From NCBI GenBank assembly GCA_002363695.1, contig DEWO01000038.1, positions 1 to 5,200 on the forward strand: a stretch of DNA of 5,200 nt, in the 5' to 3' direction. This DNA is from Prevotella sp. UBA3208. GTDB lineage: Bacteria; Bacteroidota; Bacteroidia; Bacteroidales; Bacteroidaceae. The notes beneath the pieces are model-generated. The model saw only the letters and a list, made by a program, of their open reading frames with translations. It searched no databases and was not told the origin of the DNA. Shown here one piece after another: positions 1 to 4,902 of the stretch (position 1 is its first letter; each line of letters opens with the position of its first letter). Both the position numbers and the translations under genes were made by a program.

Positions 1-1225
1 GAACGTCATCGACCAGGAGAAAATGGCTGTCATCCTGCAAGAGGTGGTTGGCAATAGCTATGGAACTCGTTTCTATCCCACCTTCTCAGGTGTGTTGCGC
101 TCGCTGAACTACTATCCCATTGGCGACGAACTGGCTGAAGAAGGCATTGCCTCGCTGGCCCTCGGACTGGGCAAGTATATCGTGGACGGTGGACAGACGC
201 TGCGCGTGTCGCCCTACCATCCCCATCAGGTGTTGCAGACCTCGGAGATGGAGACCGCCCTGCGTGAGACACAGACCCGCTTCTATGCCCTCGACATGAG
301 TCATGTGGGCGACGACTTCAAGGTGGATGACGGTTTCAACATCCTGAACCTACGAGTCAAGGAGGCCGATAAGGACCAGTCGCTCAACGGCATTGCTTCG
401 ACCTATGACCCTTCGGACCAGATTATCCGCGACGGTATCTACGAGGGAGGCCGCAAGGTTATCTCTTTCTGTGGTGTGCTGCAACACGGCATCTTCCCAT
501 TGCCCGAAATCCTGCAGCTGTCCCAGAAGTATGGTTCTGAGGATATGCGTCGTCCGGTAGAAATTGAGTTTGCATGTAACCTGAATACCACGCCGCAAGG
601 TACGGTGGCAGGCGATTTCTACCTGCTCCAAATACGTCCCATCGTAGACTCTAAACAGGTGTTGGACGAAGACCTGGCAGCCATCCCTGATGAGCAGTGT
701 TTGTTGCGTTCCTATAATTCACTGGGGCATGGCATCTCCGAGGACGTCGTTGACGTGGTGTATGTCAAGACCGACGACGATTTCACGGCTGCCAACAACC
801 CCGTGATAGCCGACCAGATAGAGCAGATCAACCGCAAGTTCCTGGCAGAAGACAAGAACTATGTGCTGATAGGTCCCGGGCGCTGGGGCTCCAGTGACCC
901 TTGGCTGGGCATTCCTGTCAAGTGGCCGCATATATCGGCAGCACGGCTCATTGTTGAGGCTGGACTGAAGAACTATCATGTAGACCCCTCGCAGGGTACT
1001 CACTTCTTCCAGAACCTGACCTCGTTCGGTGTGGGCTATTTTACCATCAATACCTATACAGGCGACGGGGTGATGCAGATGGACGTCCTGAACCAGATGC
1101 CTGCCGTCGAGGAAACTGAGTATGTGCGCCATGTACGCTTTGAACGTCCTCTGAAAGTGATGATGGACGGCAAGAAACAGCATGGAGTAGTGATACTGCC
1201 CGATGTTGCCGGCCAGCAATCTTAG
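1..1225 (+). CDS. PPDK/PEP-synthase-type ATP-grasp protein, C-terminal part (5' end outside window)
   Basis: The frame is open from base 2 (N-V-I-D-Q-E-K, then the ATG at 23), so the true start lies upstream. Residues are numbered from that ATG. Residues 1-208 resemble the later part of the PPDK_N ATP-binding domain: MAVILQEVVG at 1-10, FYPTFSGVLRS at 17-27, EGIASLALGLGK at 40-51, an acidic IEFA strand at 181-184 and the closing LLQIRPI at 201-207. In the family the last two hold metal- and nucleotide-contacting Glu, Gln and Arg. Residues 210-400 form a C-terminal region I cannot assign; it carries a glycine-rich IGPGRWGSSDPW at 283-294 and DPSQGTHFFQNLTSFG at 321-336. The phosphohistidine motif (TSHAAI type) and the PEP/pyruvate barrel that would normally follow are absent. 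It is therefore probably not a true PEP synthase, although databases may name it so. The nucleotide-binding fold is fairly sure; substrate and reaction are unknown. The sensor kinase gene follows after 14 nt. Confidence 0.85.
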   Translation, partial: NVIDQEKMAVILQEVVGNSYGTRFYPTFSGVLRSLNYYPIGDELAEEGIASLALGLGKYIVDGGQTLRVSPYHPHQVLQTSEMETALRETQTRFYALDMSHVGDDFKVDDGFNILNLRVKEADKDQSLNGIASTYDPSDQIIRDGIYEGGRKVISFCGVLQHGIFPLPEILQLSQKYGSEDMRRPVEIEFACNLNTTPQGTVAGDFYLLQIRPIVDSKQVLDEDLAAIPDEQCLLRSYNSLGHGISEDVVDVVYVKTDDDFTAANNPVIADQIEQINRKFLAEDKNYVLIGPGRWGSSDPWLGIPVKWPHISAARLIVEAGLKNYHVDPSQGTHFFQNLTSFGVGYFTINTYTGDGVMQMDVLNQMPAVEETEYVRHVRFERPLKVMMDGKKQHGVVILPDVAGQQS

Positions 1226-1239
1226 CAAAAATTACTACA

Positions 1240-2925
1240 ATGATCAAGAGCGAACCGAAAACCGAAAGACTAATGAAACATCGTACAAGTTGTCCCAAGA
1301 CGCTGCTTGTGGTACTTGTCCTTTTCACGGGCTTGTTTACCTCGTGTAGCAAGGAATGGAAGAAGCTCATTCATCCACAGCCGGCTGTCGTCGTCAGTCC
1401 CTTGGCTCAGAAGCTGGGCTATAGCAAGGACCGCCCACTGGTGATGGGTATGAATACGAGTTATGCTCCGTTGCAGTATGTTGACGACCAAGGCCACCCC
1501 AGTGGCTATGACGTGGAGTTCACCCAACTGCTCATGCAGCGCATGGGCATTCCGTATACCTTTTCGCCTAACCATTGGGACAAAATGTCACCCGGCATCC
1601 TTTCCGGCAAGTACGACATGGGACTGCTGGTCTACTCCTCTTATCGCAAGGACTTGACGAACTACTCTAATGCCGTGTTCAGACTCTATTACCAGATAGT
1701 TTATCGCAGTAAGGAATATGCCCAGTTTGACTTCCGTCACCTGAAGGGCAAAAAGATTGCCTATATGAAGTCACGTCCCGTGGGTTTGATGCTCAAGGAT
1801 GCGGAAGCGGAAGATTGTGCTATTACAGACTTGGACTCGGCCATCGTAGACCTAGCAGCAGGCAAGTACGACGGCGTCATCTGCTATCGGTTTCAGGCCA
1901 ACTACTACATCGGACTGAACCATCTGGAGGAACAGTTGCAGACGGACGAGTTGTCGCTGCAACCGCGTGAGTATTGCTATGCCAGTTACAACAAGGAACT
2001 GATAGATGCCATCAATGTAGAACTGAGAAAGATGGAAGAAGAAGGCATCATTGACGAAGTCTATGGGCAGGAGGTGGTATCCCAGTTTGACAACTTCCGC
2101 ATACCCGTATGGGTCTGGCTGTTGCTGGTCGTGCTGGTGTTTGTATTCCTCATTGTGTTCAGCATCAACCGCTATCTGCTAAGCCGCCGTCTGTTGGTGG
2201 CCAATGCCAGGGCTGAAGAATCGACGCGTATGAAGAGCAACTTCATCAAGCAGATATCCCACGAGATACGCACCCCGTTGAACATAGTCTGCGGCTTCAC
2301 CCAGATACTGACTTCTCCGACGGCTAATTTGTCGGAAAAGGAGAAGGAAGAGATCTCTCAGCAGATGATAGAAGGTACGGAGCGCATCACAGGTCTGGTC
2401 AATAAGATGTTGGAACTGTCGGATGTGAGCAGTCAGACCGTCTTGGAGAAGAATGATGAAGTGTCAGCAAAGGATATTGCTGAACTTGCTGTGCAGGCTT
2501 CTGGTATAGAGCAGGCACCCCATCTGGTGTTTAGTCTGCAACTGGGGCAAGGAACAGACACACCGTTCAATACCCATCGCCGTTCTGCTGTTCGTATCTT
2601 GGAACTCTTGCTTGACAATGCCATGAAGTTTACCCATCAGGCTGAGTCCTACCATGCCATGTTGGTGGAGGGCAAGAAGGAACAGGTGACGCTGGCTGTC
2701 AACTATGAGAACGGTCATGCCCGCTTTGTGGTAGAAGATACGGGTATCGGCGTACCAGTCAAGGAGGCAGAACGCATCTTCGATGAGTTCGTTCAGTTGG
2801 ATGAGTACTATGACGGAACGGGCATTGGTCTGACGGTAGCCCGAAGTTTAGCCCGCCGACTGGGTGGTGACGTGGTGCTCGACACCACCTATACAGATGG
2901 GGCGCGTTTCGTCATGACGCTATAG
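1240..2925 (+). CDS. Membrane sensor histidine kinase with periplasmic solute-binding sensor domain
   Basis: The 561-residue protein should sense a small ligand outside the inner membrane and phosphorylate a response regulator inside. Residues 21-35 are a hydrophobic signal/anchor, followed by F-T-S-C at 33-36, a possible lipobox. Residues about 64-283 are SBP_bac_3-like: MGMNTSYAPLQY at 69-80, GYDVEFTQLL at 89-98, and Arg136 at the usual carboxylate-binding position. Residues about 288-308 form a membrane helix. HisKA carries SHEIRTPLN with phosphoacceptor His341. The ATPase domain has the N box (Asn460), G1 DTGIG (500-504), F box IFDEF (513-517) and G2 GTGIGL (526-531), so it looks catalytically intact. 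There is no receiver domain and no adjacent regulator. The start is uncertain: ATG 1240 directly follows the upstream gene, but ATG 1273 (residue 12) would give a more typical signal peptide beginning MKHRTSCPK. Neither has a clear ribosome binding site. No promoter or terminator lies in the 14-nt gap, so co-transcription with the ATP-grasp gene is likely. Confidence 0.93.
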   Translation: MIKSEPKTERLMKHRTSCPKTLLVVLVLFTGLFTSCSKEWKKLIHPQPAVVVSPLAQKLGYSKDRPLVMGMNTSYAPLQYVDDQGHPSGYDVEFTQLLMQRMGIPYTFSPNHWDKMSPGILSGKYDMGLLVYSSYRKDLTNYSNAVFRLYYQIVYRSKEYAQFDFRHLKGKKIAYMKSRPVGLMLKDAEAEDCAITDLDSAIVDLAAGKYDGVICYRFQANYYIGLNHLEEQLQTDELSLQPREYCYASYNKELIDAINVELRKMEEEGIIDEVYGQEVVSQFDNFRIPVWVWLLLVVLVFVFLIVFSINRYLLSRRLLVANARAEESTRMKSNFIKQISHEIRTPLNIVCGFTQILTSPTANLSEKEKEEISQQMIEGTERITGLVNKMLELSDVSSQTVLEKNDEVSAKDIAELAVQASGIEQAPHLVFSLQLGQGTDTPFNTHRRSAVRILELLLDNAMKFTHQAESYHAMLVEGKKEQVTLAVNYENGHARFVVEDTGIGVPVKEAERIFDEFVQLDEYYDGTGIGLTVARSLARRLGGDVVLDTTYTDGARFVMTL

Positions 2926-2931
2926 CACAGC

Positions 2932-3918
2932 TTACTGACCGCCCAGACGGGAGAAGTATTCGATGATGTCTTCCCACGTTTTGAACGTGTCGGAACCATA
3001 TTTCAGGAGGGTGGCCATGGTATCGCCTTCCTTCTCTTTACTGATGAGGTAGTCACCATAGAGCAGGTCGCGGCGATAGGTGTAGACCACATGGTGCCAG
3101 GCAGGGACGTTGATGTGCTCCTCCAGCCACGAAGCTGTTGACTCATGGTTGTCAGTGGACGCTACGAAGTAAACCTGATAGTGCTCTATCAGCAGACGCA
3201 CGGCTTTCTGTACGGAAGATACCGGTTTCAGGTAGGCATCCTGCATAGTCTCTATACCTATATATATAATAGGCCGCTCGCGCTTGGACTGAAGGTCGTC
3301 TATCCAACGGATGACGGGAACGACCGAGTGCATGAACGATTTGTCGTTCATGCGGTGCTCGCCGTGGAAGTGCAGCGCCTGCGGATAGTGTTCTCGGAAC
3401 ATGTCATAGGTGTCTACCGTGGTGTCCTCGTCGCCAAACATACCGTAGACGCGCTGGCGGTCCTCGTCGTCAAGGTTCTCGAAACGGTGCTCCGACTGAT
3501 CCTTATATTCCTTGATGAGCGTTTTGTCCACATAGAACTCCTGTATGCCATCCAGACGCGGGTTTTGAAACTGTTGTGTGCCCGTCATGCCGTGGCTACG
3601 CATGGTCTCGCCCATTTCCAGGGCAGGGTTCACGCAAATGCGGTCGTAGCCACGCAGTTGCTCTGCATACATACCGCCCATCGAGGTGCCGATGATGAGG
3701 TCGGGTTGCTCCTGCCGGCAGATGTTGTGCAGCAGATTGATGGCCTCCGCAGGATGTACGGGCAGGTCGGGGGAAATAACCTTGGCCTGTGGCATGACGA
3801 TGCGTAGCCGCTCTACCGTGCCCGATTGTCCGCTGGACGCAAAGCCATGACAATAGAGAACGGTCTTTCCTGCCATCATGTCAGGAAATTGTTTGACGTA
3901 TGGGTTTTCTGTATTCAT
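2932..3918 (-). CDS. YqiA/YcfP-like alpha/beta hydrolase fused to a degenerate deoxyribonucleotidase-like HAD domain
   Basis: Residues 1-210 resemble YqiA/YcfP esterases: KTVLYCHGFASSG (18-30) with the oxyanion-hole HGF, nucleophile elbow GTSMGG (77-82, Ser79), GDED (162-165, probable acid Asp163) and GEH with probable catalytic His188. The triad looks complete, so ester hydrolysis in the cytoplasm is plausible; the substrate is unknown. Residues about 214-326 resemble the NT5C 5'(3')-deoxyribonucleotidase family: YQVYFVAST (247-255), TYRRDLLYGDYLI (280-292) and a closing TFKTWEDIIEYF (311-322). The nucleophile motif DxD is replaced by G221-I-E223, the acidic pair after GDYLI is S293-K294, and the cap region seems missing. 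This second domain is probably not a phosphatase. No signal peptide is seen. The annotated start is the longest; Met14 or Met15, just before AGKTVLYCHGF, is a serious alternative because a -7 promoter element lies 5 nt upstream of ATG 3918. It converges on the kinase gene with a 6-nt gap. Confidence 0.88.
   Translation of the reverse strand: MNTENPYVKQFPDMMAGKTVLYCHGFASSGQSGTVERLRIVMPQAKVISPDLPVHPAEAINLLHNICRQEQPDLIIGTSMGGMYAEQLRGYDRICVNPALEMGETMRSHGMTGTQQFQNPRLDGIQEFYVDKTLIKEYKDQSEHRFENLDDEDRQRVYGMFGDEDTTVDTYDMFREHYPQALHFHGEHRMNDKSFMHSVVPVIRWIDDLQSKRERPIIYIGIETMQDAYLKPVSSVQKAVRLLIEHYQVYFVASTDNHESTASWLEEHINVPAWHHVVYTYRRDLLYGDYLISKEKEGDTMATLLKYGSDTFKTWEDIIEYFSRLGGQ
3330..3353. repeat. Perfect 10-bp inverted repeat with 4-nt loop inside the hydrolase gene
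   Basis: GCATGAACGA (3330-3339) and TCGTTCATGC (3344-3353) are perfect reverse complements separated by TTTG. In the minus-strand gene they encode the stretch around MNDKSFMH (residues 190-197), just after probable catalytic His188. No T-tract follows on either strand, so it does not look like an intrinsic terminator. The structure is seen directly; any function is unknown. Confidence 0.6.
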
Positions 3919-3923
3919 AGGTG

Positions 3924-3931
3924 CAAAGTTA
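3924..3931 (-). promoter_or_regulatory. Candidate -7 element for the hydrolase gene
   Basis: Read on the minus strand, TAACTTTG matches the Bacteroidota -7 consensus TAnnTTTG exactly. It ends 5 nt before ATG 3918 (TAACTTTGCACCTATG). The expected -33 region (about 3952-3956) has only a weak TTC-type match. If used, transcription would start at or within a few bases of the annotated start codon, implying a leaderless message or a start at Met14/Met15. Confidence 0.5.
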
Positions 3932-3971
3932 TAAATAAATACCGAAAAGTAATGAATTCCGTCTAAAAAAC

Positions 3972-4002
3972 TTGCAAAAGTAAAATAAAATCTCTATCTT
4001 TG
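3972..4002 (+). promoter_or_regulatory. Bacteroidota-type promoter of the aquaporin gene
   Basis: A TTG (3972-3974, in the context CTTGC) is followed after 20 nt by TATCTTTG (3995-4002), matching the -33 / -7 pair used by the Bacteroidota primary sigma factor. Transcription should begin around 4006-4010, giving a leader of roughly 40 nt before ATG 4046. The surrounding 127-bp intergenic stretch is strongly A/T-rich and also carries the divergent hydrolase promoter candidate. Confidence 0.75.
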
Positions 4003-4034
4003 CGCTCAAAATAGCAACATTAATCACTTTAAAC

Positions 4035-4049
4035 ATGATCAAACTATGA
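4035..4049 (+). other. Possible 4-codon upstream ORF (MIKL) overlapping the aquaporin start
   Basis: ATG ATC AAA CTA TGA begins 11 nt upstream of the aquaporin ATG, in another frame. Its TGA stop (4047-4049) overlaps the aquaporin start codon as ATGA (4046-4049). Such overlaps can couple translation by re-initiation. Neither ATG has a Shine-Dalgarno sequence. An ATG in an A/T-rich leader can easily occur by chance, so this is a weak call. Confidence 0.2.
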
Positions 4050-4723
4050 AAAGGTATTTAGCAGAAATGGTGGGCACCATGGTGCTCGTATTGATGGGCT
4101 GCGGCGTTGCCGTAAGCCTGGGTTGTGACCCCGTTAACAACATCCCCGCTGTCGTTGGAACAGCTTTTGCCTTCGGTCTGGCTGTAGTAGCCATGGCTTA
4201 TACCATTGGTGGTATCTCTGGCTGTCACATCAATCCGGCCATTACGCTGGGTTGCATCATTGCTGGCCGCATGGATGCCAAGGAGGGATGTATGTACATG
4301 GTGTTCCAGTGTATTGGCGCCTTCATCGGTTCAGCCCTGTTGGCAGTATTGACAGCTAATGTTCCAGGACTGGAGGGTACTGGTGCCAACGACCTGCAGG
4401 CCAATGTCTCGATGTTGGGCGGTCTGCTGGCTGAGATTATCTTCACTTGTGTCTTCGTGCTCGTTGCACTCGGTGCTACTGCCAAGACCAATGGCGCTAC
4501 CAACAACTTCGCAGGTCTGGCTATCGGTCTGAGTCTCGTGCTGGTTCACTTGGTTTGCATCCGTTACACAGGTACATCGGTGAACCCCGCCCGTTCTTTG
4601 GCTCCTGCTATCTTCCAGGGTGGTACCGCACTGGCCAACCTGTGGATATTTATCGTAGGTCCTTTCGTAGGTGGCGCTTTGGCTGCTTGCATCTGGAAAG
4701 TCATCGAGCCCGCTGAGAAGTAA
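4046..4723 (+). CDS. aqpZ: Aquaporin Z-type water channel (MIP family)
   Basis: The 225-residue inner-membrane protein has the length and six-helix pattern of bacterial aquaporins, with both pore half-helices: HINPAIT (61-67) and SVNPARS (178-184). Aligned by eye to E. coli AqpZ, the selectivity-filter residues are Phe43, His168, Thr177 and Arg183. This is the water-selective set, and the bulky Phe and His argue against a glycerol facilitator. Glu7 in the first helix (YLAEMVGT) is also family-typical. Cys60, three residues before the first NPA Asn, takes the place of a Gly in AqpZ. The gene has its own promoter (TATCTTTG at 3995) and a strong terminator downstream, so it is probably monocistronic. 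The start at 4046 fits the family N-terminus MKRYLAEMVGT exactly. It likely serves osmotic water flux. Family confidence is high; the symbol is by homology only. Confidence 0.95.
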   Translation: MKRYLAEMVGTMVLVLMGCGVAVSLGCDPVNNIPAVVGTAFAFGLAVVAMAYTIGGISGCHINPAITLGCIIAGRMDAKEGCMYMVFQCIGAFIGSALLAVLTANVPGLEGTGANDLQANVSMLGGLLAEIIFTCVFVLVALGATAKTNGATNNFAGLAIGLSLVLVHLVCIRYTGTSVNPARSLAPAIFQGGTALANLWIFIVGPFVGGALAACIWKVIEPAEK

Positions 4724-4760
4724 AAAGCTCTTTTTGCAATACGAAGTTTGCATTTCCCCC

Positions 4761-4839
4761 GCACGGGTTGCACAGAATGACGGAAAAGTTTTAAAATCCG
4801 TGAAATCTGTGTAATCCGTGCTTTTTTCTTTTTCTTTTT
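4761..4839 (+). terminator. Strong intrinsic terminator after the aquaporin gene
   Basis: GCACGGGTTGCACAGA (4761-4776) pairs with TCTGTGTAATCCGTGC (4806-4821) over 16 bp in RNA: 14 Watson-Crick and two G-U pairs. Inside, after a small internal loop (4777-4779 against 4802-4805), ACGGA (4780-4784) pairs with TCCGT (4797-4801), leaving a 12-nt A/T-rich loop. The stem is followed at once by T6-C-T5-C-T5 (4822-4839). This is a textbook Rho-independent layout, oriented to end plus-strand transcription from aqpZ. The A/T-only inverted repeat at 4722-4735 just after the stop codon is far weaker. The region 4736-4760 holds only a short repeated TTTGCA and nothing else I can name. Confidence 0.85.
4795..4821 (+). 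repeat. Three 9-bp tandem repeats (AATCYGTGN) forming the 3' arm of the terminator
   Basis: AATCCGTGA (4795-4803), AATCTGTGT (4804-4812) and AATCCGTGC (4813-4821) are consecutive units differing at one internal base and at the last base. The 5' arm (4761-4784) contains imperfect reverse-complement copies. Similar AATCCGTG-type strings are, from memory, common between genes in Bacteroidota; this was not checked here. Confidence 0.7.
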
Positions 4840-4861
4840 CCGAAAGAATTTACTATCTTTG
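4831..4861 (+). promoter_or_regulatory. Bacteroidota-type promoter of the aldolase gene
   Basis: TATCTTTG (4854-4861) matches the -7 consensus exactly and has the same eight bases as the aquaporin promoter. The best -33 candidate is TTTC (4831-4834), 19 nt upstream, inside the terminator T-tract. Transcription should start near 4866, giving a leader of about 37 nt, A/T-rich after its first bases and with no Shine-Dalgarno sequence, before ATG 4903. Confidence 0.75.
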
Positions 4862-4902
4862 CGGTCAGATTAGATTTTAAACTCATATTTAAAAGTAAAA
4901 TT

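Noticed and set aside
719..1228. Minus-strand open frame of 169 codons opposite the ATP-grasp gene
   Set aside because: It has no family motif and no promoter-like sequence at its start, and it is fully overlapped by the well-supported plus-strand gene.
2911..2926. Two adjacent 8-bp palindromes, GTCATGAC and GCTATAGC, at the end of the kinase gene
   Set aside because: Each is too short and loop-free to form a useful hairpin, and no T-tract follows, so I do not call a terminator for the convergent gene pair.
3255..3275. TATATATA run with flanking CCTAT/ATAGG arms, and a cluster of ATA isoleucine codons at the domain junction of the hydrolase fusion
   Set aside because: It arises from the I-I-Y-I-G-I coding stretch, and ATA is used normally in the neighbouring genes, so a rare-codon pause is not supported.
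3145..3807. Long plus-strand open frame (220 codons) opposite the hydrolase gene
   Set aside because: Its translation shows no recognisable motif, while the minus-strand frame has clear hydrolase and HAD-like motifs. It is an antisense shadow.
4722..4735. AAAAAG-CT-CTTTTT inverted repeat at the aquaporin stop codon
   Set aside because: Allowing a 4-nt loop leaves only A-U pairs. The hairpin at 4761-4821 is a much better terminator.
4822..4839. T-rich tract considered as a simple sequence repeat or phase-variable tract
   Set aside because: The runs are only 5-6 T long and interrupted by C. The tract is explained as the terminator U-tract.
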